Below, piece by piece: positions 35,773 to 49,208 of a DNA stretch of 64,000 bases. A program made the position numbers and the translations under genes. Within the stretch, counting starts at the first letter, position 1, and each line of letters starts with the position of its first letter. This DNA comes from Campylorhamphus procurvoides. Its lineage: Eukaryota > Chordata > Aves > Passeriformes > Dendrocolaptidae. The notes beneath the pieces were generated by a model that was given only the letters and a program-made list of their open reading frames with translations, did not search any database and had not been told where the DNA came from. The stretch spans positions 620,001 to 684,000 of the forward strand of contig WBMV01003351.1 in the NCBI GenBank assembly GCA_013396655.1. The letters run 5' to 3'.

Positions 35773-37755
35773 TATTCTCACCAGTGAACACAATGTTTTT
35801 TCAATTTTACAGGTTTAATTTTTAGAAAGTATATTTTTGTGTTAAAAAATAATTATTTTTGAGAGATTAACTGATTTGATAGTCAGATGAGAGTTTTTAT
35901 GTTTTGGCAACCACAGCTTACTCAACTACCACCTTCATAATGCCAATTTTTGTAAAAAGTTATTCTATTTTTTTAAATGTTGAAGTTAAGTATGTGGGAA
36001 TCCTAGTCTGTGAATAACTGACTACCAAATATACATTTTTCAATGTTCTTCAACCCATTCTTTAACTGCACATCTAAAATATAAATTATGCTGCTCAGTA
36101 TTAGCCTCATGTTTTCAGGCAGTGTTATACAACAAACCTCACTTTCCAGTGCACTCTTTATTTTTTCTCATAAAATAGGTAAAAAGTAAAGACTGATGCT
36201 GTAGAGGGTCTCTTTCTTCACTAGTAGTGGATGCCAATGGATCAGTGGGCATTGTAGAGCTAACATCATTCTACAGAGGAGACCTTCCATCTTTATTCTT
36301 TACTTACGTAGTTTTGTGTTTTGTACTCATTATTTATTTGAATATATGTTGTTAGCTGGAGGAAAAATCTGTACAAGGAACACTTACTTATTAGATGATA
36401 TTCCAATGCCATAATAAGATTATTCCCCAGTCTATAGTCATGGACCATAGTCACAACCTTCAGCGTGGCTCCTGTCGCAATACAGAAGAAGAATAACTAC
36501 TTAAACAATGATGAAGCTAGCATCACTCTGTTCCTATGGCTCATTGCTGTGTTTGCATATGGTGTTGGAAACTTGCTTGAAAATAATTAATTCATTAGCT
36601 CCAGTAGATAGTGTCATCTCCTGATTGTCGGCTCTATATTTTCATGATATTTTAAAGACAAGTACCATTTTTTAATGAAACCGCACAAATGGGATATCAT
36701 AAGCTGTTAAAAAAAGTGATTATTATGCAAAGTGAAACAAATTACTTACTATTGAAGGTGCACAGTTTTGAATCCTGAATTGCTTAGGGGTGCATCAGTG
36801 AATTCAAAATGTAAAAGCAGAAAAAAAAAAAACCACAAACCCTAGTGTTTTTGAAAGATGGATGACAGTAATTATTGTGAACAATAATTGACTATTGGTC
36901 TCCAATTTTTCTCTCCATATTTCTTTATCTTTTTTTTCCTCTTATGAAACATTAACTCCAGACAGTCAGTTGCAAAATACTAGCGTCTTTCCATAGCCTA
37001 AAAAGAACAGTCTTCACTAACACCTTTTAACTTCTTCATGTCAGAGAACATAAATGAATGCATACTAAGTTTATGAAGTTGACAATTGCTCATACTTTAA
37101 TTGCCACCTGGTAAAGCATAGCTTACAAGTTTTTATTTGGTTTTGGTTTGTTTTTCTCATACATTAGAATTGTTTTAACCATTAGATTTCCTGATTTCTA
37201 TTGCTTATTCAAAGGAAATATTTACATAAAGGTACTTAAAATGCTGAGTGACTTTGTCCCTAAGTGATTGTCTACATTGCTGTGTTTGTTCTTGTCATGT
37301 TATCTTTCTCCTAGTCACATTTATGAAAACAAGAACAATGAGAATAATGAGTTGTGCTGAATGTGCACAACTGGAGTAGATGACATAGTAGCCTTCTTAC
37401 AAAAGGAACAAGCATAGTTTTTCATAGCTGATTTCATTGAATTTATCTTCAAATTAGAATTTGTCTGGCTGCACTAAGGTTTAACTGGTCCCAAGATCAT
37501 ATGCCCAGCCACATTCCTATCTCTAATAATACTAGCAGAGCACTGTATAATGCACATTTGCAAACCTTCTTGCATGGATCTGATTTGAATGTGCCTGCTC
37601 CTTGAACACAGTGAGAGTAAGATCAGTCTAACTGGAAAAAGAAAACGCTGTGCAGAAGTGCTCACAGCTGTCTGTCTGCAGAGGTGCTTATTAGCTAATT
37701 CAGACGTTTTCATCTGCTGGAGAAAAAGTGAGGGAAATGGGAATTTTTAGACATG

Positions 37756-37918
37756 GAACCTGAACATGAGGAAAAAATTTTTTGCTGTGGTCATTACCGA
37801 GCACTGGAACAAGACGTCCAGTGAGGCTGTGGAATCTTCTCTGGAGATATTTAAAAGCTGCTAAGATGAACTAGATGACCTTGAATGGTCTCTTCCAACC
37901 CATTCTGTGATTTTGTGG
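37756..37918 (+). mobile_element. CR1 LINE 3' end
   Basis: Shows GAACATGAGGAAAAAATTTT, ACCGAGCACTGGAACAAG, GTGGAATCTTCTCTGGAGAT, CTAGATGACCTTGAATGGTC, TCTTCCAACCCATTCTGTGA and the final TTTTGTGG. This is a 5' truncated CR1 of about 160 bp. Confidence 0.9.
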
Positions 37919-40883
37919 TTTGACTAAGTAGGTAGCACATGATACTTCTCCTTCTGTATCACTAAGAAAAGAATTATGCACTCTTTTTCCTCTTTATGAT
38001 AAACTGTATTGCATTGTGGTGTGTTGTAGTTGTGGAGTCCAGACATAATAAATTGAGAAAAAAATTAGTGAATTGCATCATCTGGAGTTATAATTTAGTT
38101 CATAGACTCTGCAATTATGCACAGACAGTCTTCTATGTCTATATTATTAAATATCATTAAAAAACTGAAGTGTATTTCAAAAAATAAGAGTTAAGATTCT
38201 TATATGAATATTGTTTTCAAAAGTCTATAATATATGTATGAAACGTATGCTTTTAGTATACTGAAACGTCTAGGTTTTGTGGTTAAAGTAGCTGCAATAT
38301 TTACACATCACTTGAGAAGTACAATTAAGAAAACACCTTTTGATGCAGCTTATTGGTGGATTTTTCTATGGTGCAACCTGTTAGAGCTGAAAATAAGGGG
38401 CTGAATGTCAGAGACTAGATATAAATTGAATAATTCAGCTTAAAATATTGATGTGTATTTATAATTACATAATTTTGAATTATTCCTTTTTTAAAAACAC
38501 ATTTATTTTAACTGTGATACCTTAACAAATACTCTGAGTACTTCATGTCATGGTCAAAAAATTCACAGTGCCTTTATTCCATTCCTTCCTCCTCTTCCCC
38601 TTACTTTAAGCAGATCAAGAATCTGATTTAAATTCAAAGAAAGATAGGGTTGCACTCCTTCAGTTTATTCGGCATGTTCAATCCGTCTTAGTCTTTTTTT
38701 CCTTTGGTACTTGGTTTCTTCCAGTTTGTCATCCAATAATTTTTATTTGCTCTACCATTCTGTCCTTAATCTGTTTGTGTTGATTCAGTTTTTTCCCACA
38801 TCTAAGATACTTCCATGTACCTCTGCAGTTGTAACACTCGTCTTCCCTAATCCATTTTATTTTCCAGCATGCTAAGTTTCCAGAGCAGAATAGTAGTAGA
38901 ATTAATGCTAATTTCGGTGACAATTTACTTGCCTGTCTAACTGGGAAGTAAGGAACTTATCCTGAACCTATCTTCTATCCTGAAAGTATATATATAAATA
39001 AAGCATGATGTCAATGACACTCAAAACACATCCAGAAGGCACTGATAGCCCAGATCCTTTACCCTCTTTACTGAACAAACACTTTGTAGATTTTATTCAA
39101 TATGAGAAAATACTGAGACTTTTTAAAAGCTTTTGAAGGGCTTCATAGGGGTGCCATAGAGAGTGAGGCAGTCAGTATTGCAGCAGCTAATAAAGTATAT
39201 TTTTGGAGTTTCTTACAGTCAGCTGATATAAACCAGAATCATACATGTAAGTGATTAATATGGGGATGATCATAAATTAGTTATATAATTGGCTGACAGT
39301 GTGAGCAGCAAACCTGAGTGTTTATATATAATTAAAAGTTGATACACTAATGAGTGTAAGTATTGGCTGATGTACAATTGAGTACAAATTTACAATTTAT
39401 AACTTCATTGTTACTGGAAACAATTCACAAATTTTTTTGTGCATGCCTTTATCAGCTCAGTGTTATAGCTACAATAGTATGTCCTACATAAAATAATAAG
39501 ACTGCATGAAGTGAACTGAATTCAAGGTGGGTTATTATTGTTTGTTTGCTTGCTTTCTTGTTTGTTTTCCCATCATAGAGACTAGATTTTAAATGGAGGG
39601 ACTTAAATACTGGCTGCTATCCCCATTATCATTCTTAATATTGAAAACAGTGGGATTTTATGAAAATATTCCTCTGTAGGTGGATCATTGAGACATTTGA
39701 ATGTTTTAGTGGGTGGTACTGGAGAAAGCACTTTCCATTAAATGAGATTTTAATCCAAACACTCAGTTTGTATGAATCAGTGCAGTTTATTGAAGAGGAC
39801 AACACAGCTCCAGTGACTTTGAATTTTTCCCTTCATCTGGTTAGACTTAAGGGTTAGAGTGACTCTCTAAATGGAAAGTCAAGTGAGATACGCAGTGCAG
39901 GACTGAAATGTTTTTTAACAGTGAATAGTACAATAAGCAGATCTGTCCTTAGGAAATGAAAGGAAATGAAAGAAGCAGTTACATGAAACTACTTGTGACC
40001 AAATCTATTTTCTCCTAGTGAATCAGTTTACACATCCTTATTCAGAAAATACTGTGCTCATAGCTTGCACCTGTTCTTGGTGCCAGGAATGCTTGAACTT
40101 GACTGTGATTTCTCCAGACAAATAATAGGAATATTAGGTACTTCTTGAAGGTTATTATGACTCTGTCTAGACAAGTGCTTAACCATGAAGTAATAAGCTG
40201 GCACTTTCAAGTCAAAGAGATTCCTTATCATTTTAAGGTTAACCAGGTGGTGAGGTGTCTGTGAAATCTAGAGCATTATGATTTCTTTTACTCAGTACTT
40301 AAACTGCCTTTTCAGATTGAGGCAGCTTTGTGGAATTTCCTTTGAAGACCTCCAAGGTAAGAAGGAGGATGTATTCCTGAAATCAAGACCTGATGATATT
40401 TTTCCACTTCCAGAAAGAAACCTTTTTAAACAAACAGAAATGAATTTTAAAATTTCCATTTGCCTATTTGGAGTTTAGTGTTACTATCCTATTAATGGAG
40501 TTCAGAAAGATCCAAACAAAAATGAGATGCAACAACAGAGCTCATAACAGTTTTTTTCTGGTCTTTATTCCTTTAATTCAGGGAAGTATAAAACTGTGTG
40601 AGATTACACTTTGTTCAGCAAATTTTTCTGTTTTGAATTTGTTGTGTTATGAACATGAGACTATAGCAGAAAAAGTAGGTTTCAGTTCATTAGCTGTTCT
40701 TATCTGGCTGTCTACCCTTCCTGTCTAGTCAATGGGAAGATATAAATACATTTATAAGGACATTTTTCTCATTCATTCTATGGCAGAGGCCTAAAATCAG
40801 GAAATTAACCATGGCCTAAGTCTACCCTCCTTTCCTCTCCGTTAACTATGTAGTAGATACACGAAGTAAGCTGAGAGAAATCC

Positions 40884-40940
40884 AAGCCTATATATAGGCT
40901 TAAGGTTTTAGGCTTAAGACCTTAGGCTCTAAGGTCTTAA
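40884..40940. repeat. Cluster of two perfect palindromes and a direct repeat
   Basis: 40884-40901 is an 18-bp perfect palindrome (AAGCCTATA and its reverse complement). 40914-40940 is a perfect hairpin with 12-base arms (TTAAGACCTTAG / CTAAGGTCTTAA) and a 3-base loop. The decamer TAGGCTTAAG occurs twice (40895 and 40909) and links the two. Confidence 0.95.
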
Positions 40941-41352
40941 TTTTTAAACCCAAAGTATAGTACACACCCCAATATTTAAATGAGCTAAGGTAAATTGACT
41001 CCTTCTCAATCATATTGTATGCCAGTAAATGGTCCACTAAGGTGCTTATATGTTCCCTGTTATGTTAGCACAGGATTGGTTTCTCTGACTGGTTTAATTA
41101 TTTGTATTTGGTTCTCATGCTTCTCCATGAATGAAACGTTTGAATCAGGCTTGGAATTTTTATACTGGACCTTTTATTAAATTTATGTTTTACATATAGA
41201 TTTTAGATTAATTTTTGGATAACATTTATCTGTCAGCCAATGAATCTGTCATTATTATTATTATATAAAGCTTTGTGAAGTGGTCTCTGTGTAATCACCC
41301 ATACTTTTTATAGACCAAATAATATGCTGCACCTGTGGTCAGCCAAACATTT

Positions 41353-41374
41353 GGGTGGGGGCTGGGGGGCTGGG
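41353..41374 (+). other. Predicted G-quadruplex motif
   Basis: Four G runs of 3, 5, 6 and 3 bases separated by loops of 1, 2 and 2 bases satisfy the canonical G3+N1-7 pattern. It is conspicuous in otherwise AT-rich DNA. Confidence 0.85.
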
Positions 41375-42680
41375 AGGAGTTTGGTGTATCAAGAGTTTTC
41401 TGTTTTGCATTTATAATTAAATATTTATATACAAAATTCTTTATAATAACTGAACTTGAATGTAGATTTATTTGATTCAGATGATAAAAATAAATAACAT
41501 GAGAATTTTTTAATTAGACCTTGAAAATATCATCCTTTTTGTTGAAGTTGTGAATTTGAAATTACACCAAGAAATACTTACTTCATTAAAAAATTAAAAA
41601 AAACCCCACAACTTATTTTTCACTTTAAAAATGACTGAATATGTCCATCATTAATTAGGAATAATACAATCACAAGCACAAATCTTGTAAACAAACCTGT
41701 GGCTGAGTTAAAAACTTGGGAATCAGTATCTTAATGTAAATTCTATTGCAATTTAAATTGTAGAAAAACTGAAGTTGCTACTGTAGGTGTTTAAATCAAA
41801 TAACTATTTAAGTTAAAGGAATGAAAAATGTTCAGCTTTAAAATTTTTTCACAAAGGAACAGTAAAGGTAGTGACTGAAATACAATGTTGCAGAAAGTCC
41901 CAGTAATGAATGTAAATCTCAGTTTCTCTCAGGCACACGCTTACCTACACAGTCCCCAGCATTAGTTACTGCACTTATATTCTGAAGAACTGTAAGCCTT
42001 TCTACAGCTATTGATCTGCAGACTTTCTGAAATTAAACTGCCAGGTATCACTGTGTTCTTGATTTATTATTGATTTTCTTTGGAATGTTTTTGGGAGAAA
42101 AAAATATGACAGAGCTGTAGGACAAAGGGAAGGTCTTAGTTTTATTTAGTAGACAACTTGATTATGCAGAAGCTGACTGCAACATTTTTGTTTCTTTCCC
42201 CAACTTTCCTTTGAGAATTGCTGCTAAAATAATGGTATTTTTAGGGGGTTAAAGTGTCCTCCTGAATCATCAAATATTTATTGATCTGATTCACAAAGGT
42301 TCTGAGCCCCTCAGGTGGCAAAACACTCACCTGATGCTTTAAGGCAGCTTTGACTTTGCTTTATATCCTTCAGAGACTGGTGTTTGCAGAAAGAACATCC
42401 AACACATCATAGACCTGCCTCTTGTTTATAGGCATTGTTCAATTCAGAGCCCTGATACTGCATTAAGTTGCACTCATCTGTAGCTTTAAGGGTCACCTTT
42501 ACAAAAAGAAAAAGTCTGTTCACAACACTTAACTGATGCAGTACTGTTGATTCAGAATACGAAATAGGGAGAGAGAACACGACATTTTTACAGCTGTAGA
42601 TTCAAATTTTTTTTGCAATTACACTAAAGAATTTACTTTTTGCCTTCTTGTCAATAATTCAATGTCTTCCTTTCGTGATG

Positions 42681-43169
42681 AAAACAGTGTTGACAACACA
42701 CTGATGGTTTTTATTTGAGCAGGCATAGCACAGAGTCAAGGCCTCTTCTGCTTCTCACACTGCTCTGCCAGTGAGCAGGCTGGGAGTGCACAAGGAATTG
42801 GGAAGGGTTGCAGTGGGAACACCTGACTCTACTAGACCAAAGGGATATTCTACATCTTATGGTGTCATGCCCCATAATAAAATTTGCAGGAAAGATGGAG
42901 CAAGGAGGAGATGTTTGGAGTTGTGATGTTCCTCTTCACAACTAAAGTAAGCAATACCCATGATGTAGCCTAGTTTTTCTGGAGATGGCTGAACACCTCT
43001 GCCCATAGGAAGTGATGAATTAATTCCCTCTTTTGTTTTGGTGGGGTGCACAGCTGTCTTTATCTCAAACCATGGATTTTCACAATTCTGTTCTTTCCCC
43101 ATTCCACTGCGAAACAGTGAGCAAATGATTATGTGAGGCTGAGTTGCCTGATGGAACCAAACCACCACA
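42681..43169 (+). mobile_element. LTR of the same avian ERV family (copy 2), 5' truncated
   Basis: Aligns by eye with the LTR at 3881-4480 from its GTTGATAATACA block onward: GCATAGCACAGAGTCAAGGC, AAGGGATATTCTACA, GGTGTCATGCC, CTGGAGATGGCTGAACACC, CTGTCTTTATCTCAAACCAT and the end AAACCACCACA. The TATA box is decayed (CATAATAAAA near 42870), and the ATTAAA signal together with its flanking sequence is lost. The first 100 bp or so of the LTR are missing. The minus-strand 103-codon open frame across it is a shadow. Confidence 0.85.
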
Positions 43170-43688
43170 GCTTGTTAAACTACCTATAAATCATTTCTCC
43201 TGCTGATCTGCTTGCTGCCAGTAGTATAGTTGAAGTTTTATCTTCTTTGTTTTCTTTCTTTTCCTCCTATTGTTTTTATATTATATCTTTTATTATTTGC
43301 TCTGTGGATTTCTTTCTTCCACCTGATGTATTAACAGCTGTAGTTATTTTACCTTCTGAAAGTGTCTTCTTGACTTATTATCCTGCCTAGAGTTACCTAA
43401 GATGGCATTCATGCTTTTAAAATTTTAGTGTCAACAAGGGCAAAGATTCCACTAAGGAGCAATGCTGTGGTAGTTACTATATCACTGGGGAAAATCACCT
43501 TCTGGAAATACCTTTCTTTCCATCAGTTACCATCAGAGCTAAAAATGACTAACTGCTTAACTTTACATAGAAGACATATCTAAGATTTTGGTAAAAAGGT
43601 AAGGGGTTAGGTGATGGCCACTGACAGAATCTAAAGAATACTGAGCATATATTCTACTAAACAACATTTTAAATGTTGGGTTTTCTTT

Positions 43689-43725
43689 CAGTTGTTTTTT
43701 TTTTTTTTGTTTTGTTTTTTTTTCA
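43689..43725. repeat. T/G-rich tract
   Basis: A long T run, then GTTTTGTTT and more T, about 37 bp. Confidence 0.8.
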
Positions 43726-43891
43726 AAACTCCTCCCCCAACTTGTCTTTACTTTGTTTGCAATATGTCACAGAAGAATACTGAGCATAATTGTACTTCAA
43801 ATATTCTCTTAATTACTAGGTTCTTCAAATACAGTGCAATTTACCTCCCCTAATTGTTGTCATCTAAAGAGTAAGAATTGTGAGGGAAAGC

Positions 43892-43943
43892 AAGCCTCTT
43901 CAAACCTGTTCCAGCTCAAGTCTCTTCAAACCTGTTCCAGCTC
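43892..43943. repeat. 26-bp tandem duplication
   Basis: Two adjacent 26-bp units sharing CTCTTCAAACCTGTTCCAGC, differing at one base (AAGCC versus AAGTC at the start). One mismatch suggests a fairly recent local duplication. Confidence 0.93.
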
Positions 43944-44003
43944 TCTGCAATCCTCTGTACCATAAATCATTTATGACTCTCACTTTGCTATATAGAAAAT
44001 ATA

Positions 44004-44080
44004 GGTTGAAGTTAGGTGATTAGGGTGATCATTATATTTAATGTCCCTTCTAACACAAGCCATTCCATGATTCTATGATC
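44004..44080 (+). mobile_element. CR1 LINE 3' terminal fragment
   Basis: Short tail with GGTTGAAGTTAGGTGA, TTTAATGTCCCTTCTAACAC and the terminal octamers CCATGATTCTATGATC. Heavily 5' truncated. Confidence 0.82.
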
Positions 44081-45265
44081 TATATTGTAGACAGAGTAGA
44101 GGTTAAAAATCAGCAGTTTCTTTCCCTGAAAATCAGCTAGATGAGCCCTTTCTTACCTCCCTTTAATCTTTTCCTTGAGTTAGAGAATTGCTTAGCAGCT
44201 TTAAAGTATATCAAAAGATATATCAGTAAGAAAGGACAGTTTCAACTCCTTTGCCATTACTATAGAAATCATTGGCTCATAATGCATAAACACAAACATA
44301 TCTAGCACCTTCAGCCTGAATACATTAACAACAGTTCTCCATCAACATCATGATCATTCACATTCACACATCAATGGGTGCATTTTTTTCAAAATATTTT
44401 TCATTAAAATTTTAGCCCAAAATAAATGTTTGTCTCTTGTGTAAGAAAGCATAAAAAAAAATTATGTTTCCATAATGAGTGAATGTCAGAGAGAATCCTG
44501 CCCTATGAAACAACCTATGCTGTCACTGTGATTGTGCAGAAAGGCTGTCAACAACAGTTATTGGTGAAAGTGTAAGAAAATGTGTACTTAATATGGTAAA
44601 AATTGGTCAAAATGAAGGGATAAAATTAAATACACACAACTTAGAAGTTCTAGCAGATATATGGTAATATTTTTTGCAAAGTAATTTAACTTTTTTGTTT
44701 TCTTTCTGGAAGCATCTCTCTTTTATGGCACTGTTTTGTCACTACTAATAGTGCTTCAAAAGATTTTTCTTGAATTATCACCATGTGAATAATTTCATCA
44801 GAATCTGGTTTAATATTCTTTGATTAAAAAAGATTCTGACACAGTTGAAGAAATAGCTAATGGAAAGTTTTCTAAATGGGAAGGAATTTTCTTAAGTCTG
44901 TCTAAACTGGCCTTGCATTTTCCACAGGGACACTAAATCATTACATCTTGAACTTCTCCACCCAGAGATTCCCATACGAAGACCAAGGAAATCTTAAAGT
45001 GACGGTATAGTTGTGGTCAAGGAGAGGTTTTAAGCTCCCTGAAGCAAAACTTAAGCTTTGGCTTGGCAACTACCATGCCACAGACATCTGAATACATATG
45101 AAAATCGTAATATACAAAAAGCATGGAAAAAGATAAATACGTGTAATATAAATCTGGAAAAGTACTTGAAGTAGTGCATGTGGCTATATTCTCTTCTTTT
45201 TCCTTTTTTTCCTTGCATGCTGAAAATCTTTGTTCTGAGTATTTGTTCTTGTGTACAGAGAGACT

Positions 45266-45316
45266 TTTGTTTGTTTGTTTGTTGTTTTTTGGGTTTTTTT
45301 TTTTGTTATTTGTCTT
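45266..45316. repeat. T/G-rich tract
   Basis: (TTTG)n units followed by GTTTTTTGGG and a T run. Confidence 0.8.
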
Positions 45317-46952
45317 TGCCTCTTACTCTCATGGTAGGGACTTGAACACTATGCTGTCTCCCAAAGATTATTTTTTTAATTTTAATTAATTTAAAGTGGC
45401 TGATCAATTTGTCTTACTAGAATCATGTTTTCCTCATGGCAAACAGTGGTTTCTGAAGATAAATCAGGAATACTAAGTAGTTATCTAGTGAAATCACCTA
45501 GCAAATCAGACTTAGAAATAGCTTAGTCAAAATGCTGTCTCTAAATAGGGTATGTAAAGTTTCTGAATGTACTTACAGATTTGAACTCTGAATTGGATTT
45601 GTATGGATTTAAAGACCTAGTTGTTCACATACTTCTATGTGAAATATTTCTATACAGAGGCAATGTCTTTCTCCCTTTCTCACAACCTGGACATGATGAA
45701 TTTTTTATCTTGGGCTACTTTACCCCTGGCTTCCCACTCTACACAATACAGGCTTACGAATTAATGTCAGATTTTTGCACATAAATGTAAATGTTTCTAA
45801 GTACCTTGTAGAACCAGAACAAGTTTTAGAGTTTAGATATCACTCAAATTGCATGATCATATGAATCCATTCAAACCAATTAGTCTTTGTATACTTTATT
45901 TCCTTTCTTTGATGGATGTCACTGATAATGTTTTTAAAATTTTTGAAATGTGAAACATATTATGAGTATACAATGTCCCTTTTGAAGCTAGAGCTAATTC
46001 TTTAGTTGTCCTATGTGAAGGATACAATTATTTATGTAAAAAGAAGATGCCTCATGATCCAGCTGAGTTAGTGATGAAATTGGTTAAATACATGGGTCTC
46101 TTAATTGCATTGCGTTTAGCCTTGGTATGCACAGCTAATTTGTAACCACTAAAACACATGCTCTTTCAATCCCTTCAATTCAGACATTTGATCTCTCTTC
46201 CAAACTCATACTCTCTTTCTACAAGACAATCCTAATCATGCATTTTAAAACGGTCAGTTTATGAAGTCAGATAAGTAAAAAAAAAAAAAAAATCAGTGAA
46301 ATGTGTTTGGGTTTTTTCCCCTCTTTCTTTTAGCATTGGCAAGAGGAACAGCCACTGTTTTAGAATTGAACGTACATTTAGCTGATTTCTACATGACTGC
46401 ATTAAAGACATTCCATTCTTTAATTACCGAAGTCTTCAAAGAAAAATACCAGAGAGAAAAAATCCTGTCTTTCAACCATCATTGAACTTCTCATGCTAGT
46501 AAAAGCTGGAAGTATAATATTAGAGCAAAACCTACAAGTGTAAATGTTGAAACAGAGAAGCAATATATGATCATGTTGCCCTTTAGTGTTTGGATGATTA
46601 AAATCTAAAACATCACCCCATATCCTCATATTCTATTTATTTTTTATTTTTGTTCTCCAGATACAAAAGTTGTTTTCAAAGCTAAATGATTTTATGATTC
46701 TATACTTGAATTAATTTTTGAACAGCCAAATATTATCTTCTGACACTTGTTATCTGTTACTAATCCAAGGGTTTCAGAAGGATGAAGTATTTCTTTCAAA
46801 ACTAAGAAGATGGTGGATAAGTGCAATGAAGTGAGATGGGCCATTACACTCTCTTTTAGTTTGGTTGCTAAGTTGTTAATAAAGGCAACAGTGTGAAGAA
46901 ATTAAGTTTAAAGTGTATACAATGAAGGTACATTCTACTTGAAGTAAGAAAT

Positions 46953-46996
46953 ACAAACAAAAAAACCCCAACAAACAAACAAACAAAAAACCCAAG
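46953..46996. repeat. A/C-rich tract
   Basis: AAACCCC and (AAAC)n units, about 44 bp. Confidence 0.8.
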
Positions 46997-47461
46997 GAAA
47001 ACTGTAAGCTAGCTGTCATTTGCAAGTAAAGAAAACTTGAAATTTTTAAATCAGGAAAACTGCATTTGCTGTAGGGGAAGTACAAACAAAAGTGTTTATA
47101 AAATAAGCTTATTGACATTGAAGACAAATTTAGATATTTGTCTTCTTTAGATATTAGAGACAGGAAAAGTTATGAAAAGCATTCTATCATATATAAAAGT
47201 GCACAAGATTTTATGTAATGACGGTCTGACTTAAACAGTCATACAGTCAATTTGGCTCAGTACTCAGATTTACTAAATTGATATAATGGGTCAGCTGTGA
47301 CCACAGATAAGGTGAACCAAACAATACTGTGATTCTGTTAGTTGTTTTATACGTGTGTTTTCAATATTTTAGCCTTTGTAAATATATGGGAGGAATATTA
47401 GGACAGGTTATTGATACACAATGCAAAATATTACATTTCCCACTGCTGTAGTGGGAAAGAA

Positions 47462-47608
47462 AACCAACCCCCAATCCCCTCTCCCCTTCAAAAAAAAAAC
47501 CCCACATACACACACACACAAAACCACACAAAACCCAAACAAAACAACCCCGCCCCCCCCAAAAAAACAAACAACCCCAAACAACAAAAAAACACAACTC
47601 CATCCCCC
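47462..47608. repeat. A/C-rich tract, 147 bp, with C homopolymers
   Basis: Mixed A runs, C runs of up to eight, a (CA)n patch and AACCC units, with almost no G or T. It is one of the two longest tracts of this type; the complementary strand has several G runs. Confidence 0.9.
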
Positions 47609-48987
47609 CAGTAATTTGTTTCTTTGATATATGAAAAGTGATTAAACTCTCTTTAATTATAAAAGTGCAAATTCCTTTACCTGTGCTTACTTTCATGGAC
47701 TATGCCATGTATAATGTCATTGCAAAAAAGAGTGTTATAGAAAATGCATAATCTTCTTCAGAAACAGTATTCAATATTTTGTTTTAATTAGTTGCAGATC
47801 TGCTCCTTTCCCCATCCACTTGAAACAGAAAATAATACTTTCTGTTGTGGAAGGCTAGCACAAGTATAGCTGACCTAAATATAATTAATGAGCACTGAAG
47901 TGAAGAAGGCATTAAAGATGAAGCTTGTTGATGATAAAAAGCATTTGTTGCAAATTAATAATCTTCTGTTGATTAGGATATTGGTGTTATTCCCAAGATG
48001 TGAGCATGGGAATTTACAGGAAAATGAATACTTCTTTGTTTCCACTCTTAAATAGCAGTATGTCTTGACATAGTAAAAGAAGAGCTTGACATGCCACATA
48101 GGTAATTTAGTTGCAGCTCCATTCCTATGAATCACAGCCAAGTAATTAATCTTTTAACTAGGAGACAGTACTAGTGATATTAATAAAATGTGGGAACAAT
48201 AATCATTTTCATATATGGAAAAGAAAGCACTTAGTTTAGGGGCTGCTGATATTTGCACAAATATGGAGAAATTGAATCTTGGTGTCAACATATCAAATGT
48301 CTATGGATATTACTACCATACAAAAGTTTCACAGATTAAGGAAATGAACCTGGTTAAATTTGTAAGTGTTGCAACAATAAAATTATTCTAAAGTTTTCTA
48401 CTTTGTATGCAGCATGTACTGTTTTTAGTCTAATTGGTTTGTCATAGATTCGAAGACGCTTTCTACAGATAGGAGTGCATCTGTTTTCCCCAAGACACAC
48501 ATTATTCTGATTAAATATTTGAAATGAAGATGGAGTGATTTCATGTGTTAGTTTTTGATTATGCTGGTTGGTTCAATGAAAATAAAAATTGACAATCTCT
48601 TATAAATGTTTCAAAAATCTGAAGTGGCATGACTTTGTGATTAAAATTGTTTAATTAGCATTTCCTGAAGAATTAACCAAAAACCGAAATTACCCTAAGA
48701 ATTATCTGAAAGTTTTGCACTATAAAAGTGGTTTTTATATATCTGTGCTTGATTTTTTTTTAATTGAATCATTAGGAGATCAAAGTAGTTAATTCCAGCT
48801 TTATAAGTGAGGTAAATTTTCTTGTTAATTTGCAATGTGTGCTGACTCCTAAATGTGGCCTCATATTCTTTACAGCCTTCCAGCCTGAGAGGGTTTTTTT
48901 TAAACAGTAGTCGCTGTGTACTACAGCATCTATTAACAAATTCAAAACAGGAAATGCTCAGATTTTTCTACTTTCAAAAGTAGATTT

Positions 48988-49173
48988 ACAGAATACTTTG
49001 AGTTGGAAGGGACACCTAAAGGTCATCTAGTCCAACCTCCTTGCAATGAGCAGGGACATCTTCAATGAAATAAATTGTTCAGAGCCCTGTCCAATCTGAC
49101 CTTGAATATTTCCAGGGATGGGATATCCACAAACTCTCTGGGTAACCTGTTAGAGTGTTTCACCATCCTAATT

Positions 49174-49208
<35 letters not shown>

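Larger units (their letters stand above)
37919..42680. other. Unique AT-rich stretch without genes
   Basis: No transposon or gene is recognised. It holds a possible short exon at 40316-40356, a palindrome cluster at 40884-40940 and a G-quadruplex motif at 41353-41374, all described elsewhere. A short (ATT)n run lies near 41251-41263. Confidence 0.5.
44081..48987. other. Unique AT-rich stretch without genes
   Basis: No recognised transposon body. It contains simple tracts at 45266-45316, 46953-46996 and 47462-47608, and a strong splice acceptor followed by a 50-codon open frame at 46334-46483, reported as a finding. Frames across the A/C tract at 47.4-47.7 kb are artefacts. Confidence 0.5.

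Noticed and set aside
42857..43168. 103-codon minus-strand frame
   Set aside because: Lies wholly in LTR copy 2, on the strand opposite to LTR transcription; no retroviral protein motif.
47361..47696. 111-codon minus-strand frame and two plus-strand frames of about 68 codons
   Set aside because: They translate an A/C-rich low-complexity tract (T/G-rich on the complement) and give only repetitive residues.
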